From assembly GCA_009760885.1 (NCBI GenBank), contig CM019696.1, forward strand, positions 45,469,358 to 45,533,357: a stretch of DNA of 64,000 nt. Reading direction: 5' to 3'. Positions 11,620-24,632 of the stretch are shown here, piece after piece; position 1 is the stretch's first letter, and each line of letters opens with the position of its first letter. The notes under the pieces are model-generated. The model was not told the origin of the DNA, ran no database searches, and saw only the letters and a program-made list of their open reading frames with translations. This DNA comes from Achatina immaculata (taxonomy: Eukaryota > Mollusca > Gastropoda > Stylommatophora > Achatinidae). The translations under genes and the position numbers were made by a program.

Positions 11620-12440
11620 CCGAAAAGGGACTTCACAGATACTCTCAGACCGGAAAGGGACTTTACAGTTACTCTCAGACTAGAGAGATCACAGCTGCTC
11701 TCAGGTCGGAAAGAGAGATCATAGCTGCGCTCAGACTAGAAAGGGAGATCATATCTGTTTTCAGACTAGAAAGGAAAATGACAGCTGCTCTCGGACTAGA
11801 AAGGAAGATCATAGCTGCTCTCAGGCAGGAAAGGGAGATCATATCTGCTCTCAGACTAGAAAGGGAGATCATAGCTGCTCTCAGGCAGGAAAGAGAGATC
11901 ATATCTGCTCTCAGACTAGAAAGAGAGATCATATATGTTCTCAGACTAGAGAGATCATAGCTGCTCTCAGACTAGAAAGAGAGATCATATCTGCTCTCAG
12001 ACTAGAAAGAGAGATCATATCTGCTCTCAGACTAGAAAGGGAGATCATATCTGCTCTCAAACCAGAAAGGGAGATCATATCTGCTCTCAGACTAGAAAGA
12101 GAGATCATATCTGCTCTCAAACCAGAAAGGGAGATCATATCTGCTCTCAGACTAGAAAGAGAGATCATAGCTGCTCACAGACTAGAAAAGAGAGATCATA
12201 GCTGCTCTAAGGCAGGAAAGAGAGATCATGGCTGCTCTCAGACTAGAAAGAGAGATCATAATCTATTCTCAGACTAGAAAGGGAGATCATAGCTGCTCTC
12301 AGACTAGAAAGGGAGATCACAGCTGCTCTAAGGCTGGAAAGAGAGATCACGGCTGCTCTCAGGACGGAAATGAAGTTCACGTCTGTGCTCAGACTAAAAA
12401 GGGAGATCACAGCTGCTTTCAGACTGGAAAGGAGGTCACA
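11620..12440. repeat. 30-bp minisatellite (AGAAAGGGAGATCATAGCTG)
   Basis: About 27 units of AGAAAGGGAGATCATAGCTG plus CTCTCAGACT. Variants alternate ATAGCTG/ATATCTG and CAGACTAG/CAGGCAGG in a higher-order pattern. The length of 30 keeps frames open on both strands as 10-residue repeats; these are not genes. Confidence 0.97.
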
Positions 12441-12892
12441 GCCGAAAAAAAAACAAAACATTATAAAACACTGCTCTATATAGTTTCTTGCATGGCAATA
12501 TAGCCTTCCATTTCTTTTTCTTTCTTTCTTTCTTTTTAACATTAAACAATGACGTTGCTAAGGTTAGTCGTTCCTCTTGGTCTCCATATTATCAGAACTA
12601 GTCTAATGTTCTCATCATTTTAACATGTCAAGAAGTATTTGGACAGCTACGTAATGTACATATTTTTATGCCATAATATGACTTGTGTACATCTCTACAT
12701 GAACATCATTGTCGGTTATTTAGACATGGCTTGTTTCACTACCTCACAATTGTTTGTTTATCATTTTTAAATGTTTTTGATTTAATGTATCAATTTGTTC
12801 TATTCATTTAAAGTGGCATGTCACAAATTACAAGGTTGTTATGTTTGTCCATATTTTACACGCAAAGTTTGAAAAAAATATATGACTCAGAT
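12441..12892. other. nothing recognised
   Basis: AT-rich sequence after the minisatellite with a short CTTT microsatellite near 12508-12536. Confidence 0.5.
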
Positions 12893-15350
12893 CATGTCTT
12901 ATATCTTACATCCTTCCCGTGCCGTTAAACGTCACATAGGGCTCACAAGGTAGTTCGCCAGTTTTTCCTGTCTTCGGCGAGCTTTTCAACCTCATGAAGG
13001 TATTTTATGCCTATTAATTTGGCCTCTCTTAACAGTGTCCTCTTTAGAGTTTCACGTGGTCTGAATCTTTTTCTTTGGCCTGTGTGTTCCACTTGATAGC
13101 TTGTTTTGGGATTCTCTGACTGTTTCTTCTCATCACGTGACCAACATATGTCCATCTCCTTTTCCTGATCACCCATGAGACAAGTTGTTGTTCAGTCATC
13201 TGTCTTATCTCTGCGTTGTTCTTGAATTCGCTCCACTTGTTGTCGAGTATTTTTCTTAAGCATTTGTTTTCAAAAGAATCTAATTTCTTGTCTATTTCTT
13301 TAGTTGTTTCCCAGCTTTCGCATGCATAAATGAGGGTGGATATTATATTTGAATTGAATAGTCTTAACTTGGTTTTTGTGCTTTTTATAACTTTTGAATG
13401 CCATATGTTCTCAAGATTCTTGAAGATTGATGCTGCTTTTGCAACTCTAGCTTCCTTTCTGGTGTCACCATCCTGGCCTATATAGCTGCCAAAGTATGCA
13501 AATTGATTGACTTCTTCAATATCTGTCCTTTCTACGTGCATTTTTCCATTTTGATTAATGGGAAGTTTCACTATTTTTGTTTTGTTCTTGTTAATTTTAA
13601 GTTCTATTTTGCTAGCTAGTGAAGACAGGATATCTATTTTTTCTTGCATGGAATTCACATTATTACTGATAAGAGTTATGTCATCAGCAAAATAAAGATC
13701 TTCTAGTTGGGTCCCATGTACCCAGTCAATACCTATATTACCTGTGCAGCATTTTTTTCATTCTGAAGTCCATTGCAATTCCAAAAAGCAAAAGAGATAG
13801 GATACATCCTTGTTTCACGCCTTTTTCAGTCTGGAATCATTCACTCATACCTTCTTCTGTTTTGACTGCATAAATATATCCATTGTAGAAGTCCTTAATG
13901 ATGTTTACAATTTTAGATGGTATTCTATATAGACTTAAAATTCTCCCCAATGAATCTCTGTGTATGCTATCAAATGCCTTTTAATAGTCTATGAAATTCA
14001 GTATTAATGGTTTCTGCTTTTCAATATGTTCTTCAAGTATTATTCTTAGAGTAAAGATCTGGTTGAGACAGCTTCTCCCTTTTCAAATCCTGCTTGTTCT
14101 TCTCTCATTGCAGTATCCACTATATTTTTAAATCTATTCAAAATGACCTTGCAAAATACTTTTGACACAATTGATATTATGGTTACTCCTTTCCAATTGT
14201 TATAGTCACTAATGTTACAGTTGTTTTTGTTTTTGTTTTTTTTTTATTTTAACAATGATTCCTCTTTTCCATTTAGAAGGGATCTTTTCTTCTTTCCAAA
14301 TCTTATTAAACATTCTCTGTAGTTGTCTCATGTTGTCACTATTGATAGCTTTTAACATTTTGGGTGTTATTTCATCTTCACCTGCAACATTGTTGTTAAC
14401 CATTAAATTCACTGGTATTTCAATTTCATGCAATTTAATTTCATCTAGGTTGACATTTAGTTGTGGGGCTGGTAAGTCAGTTTCAAGGTTTAACAATTGT
14501 TTTGGGTGTGGTCGATTAAGTATTTCTTGGAAGTGTTCAGCCCATATTTGCTTTTGGTCTTTATTTGATGTTAATAGGGTTCCAGTTTTGCTAAGGATTG
14601 GTCTTTCTTTAGATGTAATAGTACCTGTTAACCTCTTTTGTATTTTATATAAAGTTTTGCTGTCTCCTGTTTTTGCCACTTTCTCTGCCTCTTTCGCCAT
14701 ATTGTCTATGTATTCTCTTTTATCCCTTCTAGCTGAACGTTTTACTTTCTTATCTATTTCTTTGTATGTTGCTTTCGCCAGATCTTTTCCAAGATTTGTC
14801 TTTACAACCAACATGTCTAATCTGGCTGCTTGTCTTTCATGTATGTGCTTCCATGTGTTTTCTGATATCCATCTTTTCTATTTGGTTTTTTCAGGCCAGC
14901 GCTTGCTTTTGCTCTGCTGTGATTATGACTGTGCTGTAAGAATTCCATAATTCATCTATACCATTCTCCTCTACTTCACTGGGCGTTGTGGAATGATTGG
15001 CAAGTTCCTGATTGAAATTACTGTTAGTATTCTCTTCTTGTAGGCTGTGGCTGTTTATCTTTCTATGTATTGATTTCTTGTATTGGCTTTTCAGTTTTAG
15101 TTTTATTTTCCCTATACACAGATTGTGATCACTGTTGACATCTGCACCTCGATAAGCCTTTACATCTATGAGAGATGTTCTATATTGCTTTATAATACAA
15201 AAATGATATATCTGGTTTCTAGCTCTGTCATCTAGAGATATCCACATTGTTTTATGTATCTCTTTGTGTGGAATTGTTGTGCCTCCAATGACCATGCCCT
15301 CTGTTAGACATATTTCAATGAATCTTTCTCCATTCTGATCATATGGTGCA
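12893..15350 (-). mobile_element. RTE-C non-LTR retrotransposon, 5'-truncated and dead
   Basis: The longest RTE here, read on the minus strand. From the right: the end of the endonuclease (GERFIEICLTEGMVIGGTT, PHKEIHKTMWIS, GADVNSDHNL with the SDH catalytic motif) at 15295-14891; a linker with LYKIQKRLTGTITSKERP; RT block 1 (NNNVAGEDEITPKMLKAI) near 14380; then GVKQGCILS, FADDITLI-type sequence near 13690, and the tail KTKLRLFNSNIISTLIYACE and GHVMRRN down to about 13044. Stops occur around 13980 and 14214. The 3' end has a TGTAAGATATAAG tail. The 5' part, including most of the endonuclease, is missing. Confidence 0.9.
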
Positions 15351-16260
15351 ATTAAAAAAAAACAGCAGTAGGAACAATATCAACAAAATTATATTAAGTC
15401 TCCTAGCATCACCAGGTGCCCAAGCAGCTAAAATACAAAAAAAAAAAAAACTAAAAGTGTTTAAACTTAACCGAAACAAAGCGACAGACATGAAACCTAG
15501 AAACCAGCTGATCTTGTGGTATAAGTATGACTGCGCAGCTCCTTATAATTTTTTTTTCATCTCTGATTGTTTTATTATTTTACAAATATTATTTACATGA
15601 CAGGTGTGGCAGACGTAACTGATTTTTTACAAGATTAATAATGATCTCTCATGAAAGAAAAAAAAAACAGTTTTATTTATTTATTTTAAATAAAGACAAT
15701 TTTAAACTCATATTATTTCAAAAATTGATAACGATTACACGAACTTCCGGAGGCAAACATAATTGCAGTTGGAACATGCTACATTCACACAGGTCGCGAA
15801 ACTGCTTACAGCCAGTAGCGGGCAGGTGCAATTAATTGCATTTGCATTTGAAGGCTTCGAAGTCTGACACGCCTTACATGTGAAGAAATATAGACAACAC
15901 AGAGAAGTCGGGGTTAGAGAGTAGAGTAAAGGTTAGAGAAAAGACTTCTCGGACAGATCAGAGTTTTCTGTAGGCTAACTACTTCTAGCTACACAGGTAC
16001 CTGATCGTTATGTCAATCGATTACCCATGTGCTGTTACAACAGCAACAACAAAAAATGGACCTCCAAAGGCGTGGTCACGCTCTTTTGAACACCAAAACA
16101 CTGCCGGCGAGATTCTTTGAATGCCGCGCGTGGAGTGAAACTCCTCCCGGCCAATGACAAAAATGCGAAACAGCAATTAGGGTTGCCGTGCGGCGCCAGT
16201 GTGAAAAGGTGATGGAAAGGATAAAGTTAAGCTTTTTTTTTCCCAGTAGTCTCGCGGCGA
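15351..16260. other. nothing recognised
   Basis: A-rich then mixed sequence. No exon, known element or RNA gene is supported. Confidence 0.5.
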
Positions 16261-16273
16261 GAGCTACTCATAC

Positions 16274-16490
16274 CACGGCACCTCTGCTCTAGAGGCCGGC
16301 CACGTCTGATATGCACCCATACTGGTGAAATATGCATAAACCGGCTTACATCAGGGGCGAAACTTGATGGCTACTTATGTCACGGTACCTCCCCTCTAGA
16401 GGTCGGTAATGTCCTAAACACGCCCATACTGGGATAATATGCCTAAACCGGCTCATCCCAAGGGTGAAACTTACTAGTGGTGAGGATTCG
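16274..16490. repeat. 107-bp direct repeat, two units
   Basis: CACGGCACCTCTGCTCTAGA at 16274 returns as CACGGTACCTCCCCTCTAGA at 16381. Both are followed by CCCATACTGG, ATATGC, TAAACCGGCT and a GGG(C/T)GAAACTT end. The units are clearly diverged. Confidence 0.85.
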
Positions 16491-16689
16491 TCCTCCTCGA
16501 CAAAAGCTCCGTCCTGGTCACAACTAGGAAGGGTAGCGGCCACGACCACAAAATGCTGAAGTCGGAGACACTGGACCAGGGCAGCCTAGATAGGCAATCA
16601 CCTCTCACCCAGCAGGGATGTATGGTATCCTAATCACGCTGAGGTTTTCCGGTGAGAAAATCCAACGCTGGACTGTATGGGCAACCACC

Positions 16690-16763
16690 TCTTACCCGGC
16701 GGTGATACACGAGTATCTCAAAACACGTCGAGGTTTTCCTATGAGAAAGTTCAACTCTAGATT

Positions 16764-16813
<50 letters not shown>

Positions 16814-17280
16814 CCTTAAGTACCCAGGGCACATGGGGCTTCCACAAGGGTTTTCCACAAATGCCTGTCCTTCGCCTTTTTTTCTGCTCTTGCCCAGGTG
16901 AGCCCTCTATTGCTCAACATCCTTTCTGTTGTTCTTCTCCATGTCTCTTTTGGTCTACCCTAGATTAAACTGGTGCAACGAAAACCACGGTGTCAAGCAT
17001 TCCCGCTTCTGAGACCCACCAAGAATACAGGCTAAACCCTGTGATACTCTGAACCTGTTGTGGTCCTCTCGGGGATCTCGTGTGGTCCTTTCGGGAACCT
17101 ATCGAGGACCACAGGAGTAAATTCAGTAGGATCGCGGGGCGGTCTTGTTGGTAGAAGCGAACGAAGAAGAAGACCAGTGTCTCATCCGAGCAACCCGGGT
17201 TTAGATCACCCTAACATTAGAAGGGTTTTTGTATCGGGAGGCGGGGAAGGGGCAGAACTCAGTGTGCACGAACCGTGACA
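16690..17280. repeat. dispersed repeat R2, interrupted by LINE-D
   Basis: Shares a long stretch with 39230-39620: CACGTCGAGGTTTTC, GAGAAAGT(T/C)CAACTCTAGA, TAAACTGGTGCAACGAAAAC, GACCCACC, GATACTCTGAACCT, GTAAATTCAGTAGGATC and GGCGGTCTTG. The class is unknown. The 39-kb copy lacks the 16769-16959 insertion and shows the empty site. Confidence 0.85.
16769..16959 (-). mobile_element. LINE-D 3' end with GA tail and 12-bp TSD
   Basis: CTAGATTAAACT occurs at 16757-16768 and 16960-16971, bracketing a 191-bp insertion. On the minus strand it encodes a LINE C-terminal remnant that ends in a (GA)n tail, seen on the plus strand as CT repeats up to 16811. The sequence GAACCTTAAGT...GGGCACAT...GGGCTTCC recurs at 43775 in the same family. 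Confidence 0.93.
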
Positions 17281-17685
17281 ACTGCCCTACATAAGGGGCC
17301 ATTAATCCTTCCGCCTCAAGGCGTTGCCCAGGGAATTCTGAGAAATCAGTCTATGCTCTGTACCCGACAGTTTTCACTTTTGCTGTAAGATAAACTGTGT
17401 CGGTCATCTGAGGGTTGAGAGAGATGTACAGGTTGGTCAAAACATAAGTTCATGGAGAAATGTAGAATCCAAGACTGACTCCCCGACCTCCCAGCAGGGC
17501 GTCATACAAAAGCTGACAGTAGTTCGTGAAAAGTGGACACATGTAACTGCTGCTTCCATAAGAAGCCAAGAAGGCCTGCATGACAGCTTTTGTTTAAGAT
17601 TTCCTCACCTTTATTCGGCTTGGGCCCCTTTCCATCCCCCATTTCCACCACCCCCCCTCCAACCTCCCACTCGGAACTTCTTCCC

Positions 17686-17737
<52 letters not shown>

Positions 17738-18240
17738 TTCCTTAAATACATACAACATCATGTGTACGTTCTTTAGTCCTGGCCCACAGAGGGTCCTCGT
17801 TAAGGAACCTTGGAATTGGAATAGTCGAACCGATATCAAGGACATAAACAGATTTAAGATCAAGATCCCATGGAGGCGAGCAGTTAAGCTTCCGCCCGGG
17901 ACAGTTCACGTTCACAGCCCCAGCTCAGGAATAAGAGAAGCCCGCACTGTATGATTTCTTTAACCTTTGACCTTAAATCTTTTAACCTTTTTTATAATCT
18001 CATTTCATAAATAGTATTAAGCTTACAATACCTGAAATAATGGAATAATGGTACAACCAGACAGGTTTTTCATATATATATATATATATATGACCTATGT
18101 AAGCAACTGGGCATAAAGGGACAAGCAAGAGCAAGGGCATTGAGAAGCCTTTCAGAAACAGCAGAAAAGGCCTCATGCTGGCTGTGGAGTATGCGAAACA
18201 AGCACTGGGAACATAAGTAATTTCATTTGCCACAACCAAT
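17281..18240. other. no gene; (TC)n and (TA)n tracts
   Basis: No exon supported. A TC dinucleotide tract lies at 17690-17733 and a TA tract at about 18072-18092. Confidence 0.55.
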
Positions 18241-18245
18241 ACCAG

Positions 18246-18501
18246 TCCTCCGTAGCTAAATCGCTAAAGACGCACTTCAAAAAGTGCAGTGCCAACCATG
18301 GGTTCGATCCAGGGACCGGAAAAAAAAAAGCAACAACTCACAAGACTTCTGGGAATCATGACCCAGAGGGGCCCACCCCCCCCCCCCCCCTTAGAGTGTC
18401 AGGAGTTTAAAGGGCCGAAACACTTGTCTGAGGGGGGTTACTTCCTCTGATGATCTGAAGGAGTTGTGTTGTTGTTCCGCTCTCTACGGTAGAGGGTTTC
18501 T

Positions 18502-18504
<3 letters not shown>
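18246..18504 (+). mobile_element. tRNA-derived SINE-3
   Basis: Begins with a tRNA-like head (CCTCCGTAGCTAAATCGCTA...GGGTTCGATCCAGGGACC), with the box-B match GGTTCGATCC. A body follows with CAGGAGTTTAAAGGGCCGAA and GATCTGAAGGAGTTGTGTTG. It abuts a long TA repeat (18505-18547). The last ~90 bp recur at 49590-49680. Confidence 0.75.

Positions 18505-18547
<43 letters not shown>
18505..18547. repeat. (TA)n microsatellite
   Basis: Uninterrupted alternating TA directly after SINE-3. Confidence 0.97.
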
Positions 18548-18549
<2 letters not shown>

Positions 18550-18744
18550 GAACGTGTGTGCATATATATGTTAGAACATCACGCTGAACGCCTGGAGCAA
18601 TTTCAACCAAACTTGGCACACATATGACTTACAATCTGGACAATGCACCGCGGGGGTTAGATAATCCCTGGGGGGATGCAAACAATACCCAACTGAACGA
18701 CGGGAAGTAGTTCCCCTTATATTTATCCCTGCTTTGGATTGTCG

Positions 18745-19153
18745 TGAGACCTGGACACTTAACAAAACAGCCGAGAAACACATAAATGCCTTTGAATGTA
18801 AATGCTACAGAGGAGTTCTCCAAATATCATGGACACAAAAAAGAACAAATATATCTATACTACAAGAGCTTAATATTGAAGAAGGCAGGCTAGTAAAGAG
18901 GATTAAAGAGAGAAAACTTACATATTTTGGACACACTAAACGTCATGATAATGTAGAGAACTTCCGTATTGGAAGGATACATAATGGGAAAAAGAAAAAG
19001 AGGAAGACCAAAACGAAGATGGCTGCAAGACATCGTTGACGATCTGCAAATGGACGCAGCAGCAGCAGGCCATCTTGCTCACAACCGAGAGGCCTACAGA
19101 AGTGCTGTTTGTGAGGCAAAGTTCCACAAGGGATATGCAAATGAATGAATGAA
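18745..19153 (+). mobile_element. RTE-A 3' fragment with 11-bp TSD
   Basis: TTGGATTGTCG flanks the copy at 18734-18744 and 19154-19164. The plus strand encodes TWTLNKTAEKHINAFECKCY, LQISWTQKRTNISILQELN, RIKERKLTYFGHTKRHDN and an Arg/Lys-rich stretch, with one frame open for about 100 codons. It ends in ATGAATGAATGAAT. It starts almost exactly where the copy at 1858 starts. Confidence 0.93.
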
Positions 19154-19164
19154 TTGGATTGTCG

Positions 19165-20682
19165 GTCGATACAGGTCAGCCCATACAAATCGATGACGTT
19201 ATATCTGCTGAGATGCTGAACCTTGGGAATTGATAACGGGAAACATTATACACGGAGCAGATTTCTGATTCACGAAAGGCACCTTACTGTTGTTCACCTC
19301 AGCGTCCATTTAGAAAATGGCCAGGGTGTTTATTTCATAACAGATATCTCCCATACATTGGTTGATCAGCCACCAACCACACGGGGGGAGGATCGCTAGC
19401 GCTGGGGGTGACATATACAAATAATCGAAAGCGACCGATACTAGTGTCGAATCAATACTGTTCGGGGTCGCTAAGCTGGACGGTGACAGTCCTGATGACA
19501 AATAAGCCCACGTTTAGTCGAACAGAACGAATAGAACTCTGTAGAACAGTCTAGACTTTGTAGAACCTTCTAGAAGGTTGTGAAAATGAACAGAACTTTG
19601 TAGAACCGTCTAGAAGGTTGTGGAAATGAACAGAACTTTCGTGATTGGGATAAATACCCGGACAACGTCGGGTACTCAGCTAGTAGTTTTATAAACGTCA
19701 ACCTCTCGTAGACTGTTATCGATATCTAATGAACGACTGGCCATTTCGTGTATATAATACAAAGACACGATCACTGACCTTATTAAAAAAATAAAAGTGC
19801 AAACGATTGTAACACATTGTGAGTAAAACAACATGACTTGGATAAGAATACTTGTTCCTATTTTCACAACTATATTGTTTCGTGGACGATGCGTTTCTAT
19901 TATTTTTTAAAATAAATATGTTGTTGGCCAGATTTTCCTTTAAGCCAGGCTTAAAGGAATTTATGTTCGTTCCACGTATTATTATTATTATTACTATTAT
20001 TTTCAACGTTATTAGGCAAGATAAAGTGTCCCATTAGATTGCTGCAAACGGCGATTCAGCTTTTTGAGAAATATGTTGCAAATGTTCCATAACATCGTTT
20101 TAGTTTCTAATATGTTACCTAATATGAGCATAGGTGGTTGTGTATAGAATTTTGAAGCTGCATATTTGGTTGTAGAGTTTGTTACTTTTATAGAGTAAGA
20201 TTTTTGTGTTGGAAAAAAGAGGAAACAAAATTGGAGTAAAATTTCATGAATTTTGTATAAATACAAGCTGGCATTAATCATTTGTTGCAGTCACGTGTTC
20301 ATCTCAGACTCCCGCGCAGTTATCACCAGGTTTCTCTTCCATTGATGTTATCATGTATATTGTTATCACATCTCCATTGTGATGATCACCATGGAACCCA
20401 GCAGTATAGCTTCAGTTACAGCCATCACTGTCACAATACAGCATCACATCCGTTCATCACAGTACTGCCAAGTACAGTGTCATTACTCAACGTCATATTC
20501 ACTGTAATCTACGCTATGGCATAAGCTTTGGTGAAATAAAGACCCGAGAGAAAATATTACGCTGTGGTGTGTTCAACTCAGTTCCATGTGTTTATTTTAA
20601 TCAGTTTGTCTTTTCGACGGAGCGAATGAGTTAATATGCAAAGGGACTAAGAAACTAAAGAGTTAATTGTTAATCGTTGGGT
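19165..20682. other. no gene; small 45-bp repeat
   Basis: At about 19515-19640 three degenerate ~45-bp units carry GAACAGAACTTTGTAGAAC and TCTAGAAGGTTGTG. The rest is AT-rich and featureless apart from a short ATT repeat near 19978. Confidence 0.6.
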
Positions 20683-23538
20683 ACATTATGGTATGATCAC
20701 TTTGCGACCATGATGGATGATGCTGTAACTCATAAATTCAAGGACATAATCATTCTAGGCGACTTCAATATAGATCTTAATCAGCCAAATCCTACATGGA
20801 AGAACATTTTAACATCTTACAACTTCTCGCAAATTGTTAACAAACCTACTAGAGTTGCTGAATCATCATCAACACTAATAGATCATATTTATGTAGCCCA
20901 TCCAGGAAACATTACTGAATGTACTGTCCCTCATGTGTCGCTGAGTGATCACTACCCAGTCTGCTGTACGTGGTCACATAAGGGGTATAAAATACCAAAA
21001 CACAAACATACCAGCATCAAATATAGAAACTTTAAAAACTTTAACTTGGAATTATTTTTAACTGATCTAAAAGCTTCGCCTCTTACGTACGTTTTCCAGT
21101 TAACAAATCCAGATGAGGCTATTGAATACTGGATCAAGATATTTCGAAACATTTTTGACAAGCATGTCCCCATCAAAGAAATGAGAGTAAAACACGTAAC
21201 AAAATCCCCGTGGATAACTCCCGATATATTGCAACTCATGAGGAAACGGGATGAAGCTCACAAAAGCAGAAATTTCAGTAGCTATCGTTCACTTAGGAAT
21301 AAGGTGCAGTATTTAATTAGGCAGGAAAAGAAAAATTACTTCAGAAATTTAGTGAAAGACAAAACTGATAGTAAATCAATCTGGAAAGCGATTAATACTC
21401 TTGTAAATAAAAGGAAGCAAACTGACCCACAAACACTTAATGGTGAACATACTTGCATTAACTTCAGTGAACATTTTAGGGAAGAAATTAGTATTCTAAA
21501 ATCTTCATTACCGACTCCAAATTGCGACCTGAGCGTGTTGAAAACTTTCAGCGACAGTAAATGTGTAAAGCTAAAACAAATTAATATTCCTTTCCTCACA
21601 GTCGGTGAGGTTTATAACTACATCCGGTCCTTAAAGAACACTAACTCAGCAGGATGTGATGACATTAGTAACAAGATACTACGCTACGCTGCACCAGTTA
21701 TCATAGACACACTAACATACTTATACAACTTGTGTATTGACAAAAAATATTTCCCTGACGCTTTTAAACTCGCCAAAGTTTTTCCTCTTTTTAAATCTGG
21801 ACAGACTAGTGACCTCTCAAACTATAGACCCATATCCATTCTGTCATCACTATCTAAACCTCTTGAAAAACATATACAAAAGTTAACTCTGCTCCACATG
21901 CAAGAAAACAGTCTACTAATAGACAGTCAGTCAGGTTTTAGACCAAATTACTCCTGCCACACAGCATTAACTAAAATGACAGAAAGCTGGCTGTCTAATA
22001 TAAATGATGACAAATTGTGTGGTGCTGTCTTTGTTGATTTTAAGAAAGCCTTCGATATGATTGATCATGAAATTCTTGCAAAAAAGCTGGAAGGCTATAG
22101 ATTACATCCTGACCTAACAAAATGTATTACATCTTTTCTCTCAGATAGAAAACAAGTAGTTTGCTTTAGAAACAAAATATCTGGCTCGTCTGTGGTTGAT
22201 ACCGGTATTCCTCAAGGCTCCATTCTTGGTCCTCTTCTCTTTGCTATCTATATTAACGACCTACCACTACATTTAAAGCACTCTTCATGTGATCTTTTCG
22301 CTGACGACTGTACTGTTTACAATAGTGAGTATGACATCAATAACCTACAGACAACGCTCCAAAATGATATAACAGTTTGATTAAATGGAGTAATAAAAAT
22401 GGTATGTTGATAAACACCAACAAAACAAAATCCATGCTCATCACTACAAGACAGAAACTGCAAAATGCAACTAAAACTTCACTACAGCTTTGTGCTGGGA
22501 CTAAGGCAATAGAAAATGTTCATGAACATAAAACCCTAGGACTCATCATTGATCAGCATTTAACTTGGAATTCTCACGTACATAACCTAACAAATTTGAT
22601 TGCACAGAAAGTTTACCAATTAGCCAAGATTAAACACTTTATCGACAAAAACACAAGAAAAATATACTACATATCACACATACAAACACACTTAGATTAC
22701 TGTTCCACAATCTGGGATGGATGCTCAGTCTCAAACACAAAAAGGCTCCACTCGCTTCACAAGCGAGCATTAAATCTTATTTGTGACAAACACCCAGTAC
22801 AGACTGTAGATCAACATAAACAACTCAAAATTCTACCCCTCAAAAATAGAATCATTTTTAACAAAGTTAAGTTTGTTCACAGAATTCTGTCGCACAATGC
22901 TCCGCCTTACTTGTGGTCACTGTTTACGTATAACAAAAACATAGCCAGCGTTTAAAAAACTGTCTTCTTCCTAAACCCAGAATTGATATGTACAAGAAAA
23001 GCCTTGCATACTCTGCAGTACAGCTCTGGAACACCCTCCCCTACAATTTAAAATCCATTGGTAATACTTCATCCTTTAACTCAAACCTGTTTCATTATTT
23101 ACTTGCATGTAATTATATGCCTCCATAAAATAGCCAGCACTCTCTCAACACATGGCTCGTAAACCATCAAGTACTTCAGTGACATAGTTAGAAAAGCAAC
23201 TTGTTAGATATTGTTAGAAATTATTTTAATGTTTGTTTAAAAAAATATGTTAGAAGATCTGTATTTACAATGTATTTTTATTTATGTATATGTCTGCGGG
23301 TGTATGTGTGCGTGAGTGCTATTTTATTAGGTTAATTACTTCTTCTCTTTTACCTTGAATGTAGTAGTTAAATCTTACACTCTTTTGATATGTTTTTACT
23401 AATTTAATTTGTATTTTTGTACTAAATCAAGTGTGTGGGAAGAATGAAAGATGGAGTGATGAAGGGCAGAATGTAAGACGGGCCTGCGTGCCCAATTCTT
23501 TACCCTTGAAAAATAAAGATTATTCATTCATTCATTCA

Positions 23539-23545
<7 letters not shown>
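20683..23545 (+). mobile_element. CR1/L2-like LINE, 5'-truncated, nearly intact RT
   Basis: The best preserved retroelement here. The first frame (to 22380) has the endonuclease end (IIILGDFNIDL, STLIDHIYVAH, LSDHYPVC) and then RT: NYRPISILSSLSKPLEKHIQ, FRPNYSCHTALTKM, VFVDFKKAFDMIDHEIL (motif A), GIPQGSILGPLLFAIYINDL (motif B) and CDLFADDCTVY with intact FADD (motif C). A frameshift at about 22377 moves to the next frame (IKWSNKNGMLIN to about 22955). A second shift near 22955-22970 leads to IDMYKKSLAYSAVQLWNTLP. The 3' end has AATAAAGATT and an ATTC tail (23522-23545), then (CT)n. It lacks the 5' endonuclease half and any ORF1, so it is dead. Confidence 0.93.
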
Positions 23546-23574
<29 letters not shown>

Positions 23575-24470
23575 GAGAAAACCAGCAAATGCCATTTACA
23601 ACTATTTATCTATATATTTTTGGGGTATGCATCCCTAGTATGTGAAAGCAAGAAATATCTTCTTATTTCTAAGTGCCAGTCTGGCTGTTTTCTTAGTCAA
23701 AAAAGTAACAAAATGCGCCGGGAAAAATGAGGGCTGAAAATAGTTTATAAAGGTTTCTCTACAAGGTCATAAAAACAACAAATAGGCAGGAAAACGCGAT
23801 GCTCATCTGGCATAATTGTTTTCCCGTGGACATGGAAAAGCAAAATATTTTAAAGTCGTGCCAGGAAAGTTGCTAGAATGTTAAATGTATTTATGTTTTG
23901 GCCACGGTGTGAGCGGTTACTGCGAAATCTTTCCAGGCCCCGGTGTTGCTGTTTCTTAAGAGCCGAAGCAGAACAACAGGCGCTGTTCCCCCCCCCCCCC
24001 CCCCCCCCAGGCAAAGCATGAACTATCGGGAGATACTGGCGGAAACTCGCCATCCCGACTCCTCGTCGTCTTGACAGACGCGTGCCAAATCTGATATGTG
24101 AAGGGCTGTGACACGCCAACTCGGCAAACTTCCATCCAGTCTGGCATATTTAGTGATGCGTTTCGGCGACTTTTCGACAGGAAGTTTGTTGTCGCGACCT
24201 GGCCATGACTGAGCGCAATGCAATGCTATTAGCCCTGACAATGACAAGAAACAGAATAATTAAATATATAGAAAAAAAAACGCACATACACAGTGAACAC
24301 CATGTTAATGTTATTTCTTTCCTCCATGTGATCCGCTTTTACTGGAACTATCTTTTTTCTTGATAGCCAGTATGACTATTTCAGTGAATATGGTGTTTAC
24401 AGCGTCAGTTATGCTCTTTAGTCCTCATCTTTTCGGTGGCCTCTTTTTCGTTTCACAGCCAAGAAAACAT
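23546..24470. other. no gene; (CT)n and poly-C tracts
   Basis: CT microsatellite to about 23573, a poly-C run of about 20 at 23989-24008, and otherwise unrecognised sequence. Confidence 0.6.
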
Positions 24471-24483
24471 CCATTATTGTTCT

Positions 24484-24632
24484 CCACGAGGCCATCACGT
24501 TGTCCAACAATGCCAAGGAAGCACGAGGCCATCACGTTGTCTAACAATGCCAAGGAAGCACCAGGCCATCACGTTGTCTAACAATGCCAAGGAAGCACCA
24601 GGCCATCACGTTGTCTAACAATGCCAAGGAAG
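24484..24632. repeat. 37-bp minisatellite, 4 units
   Basis: Units contain GGCCATCACGTTGTCTAACA, then ATGCCAAGGAAGCAC. The first unit is slightly diverged (TCC for TCT); the last is truncated. Confidence 0.95.

Noticed and set aside
11675..12542. Leu/Ser-rich frames (ISLSSLRADM repeats)
   Set aside because: 30-bp minisatellite open on both strands by arithmetic.
18246..18319. Possible tRNA gene on the plus strand
   Set aside because: Box B is good but the rest does not fold as a cloverleaf and it continues into a SINE body.
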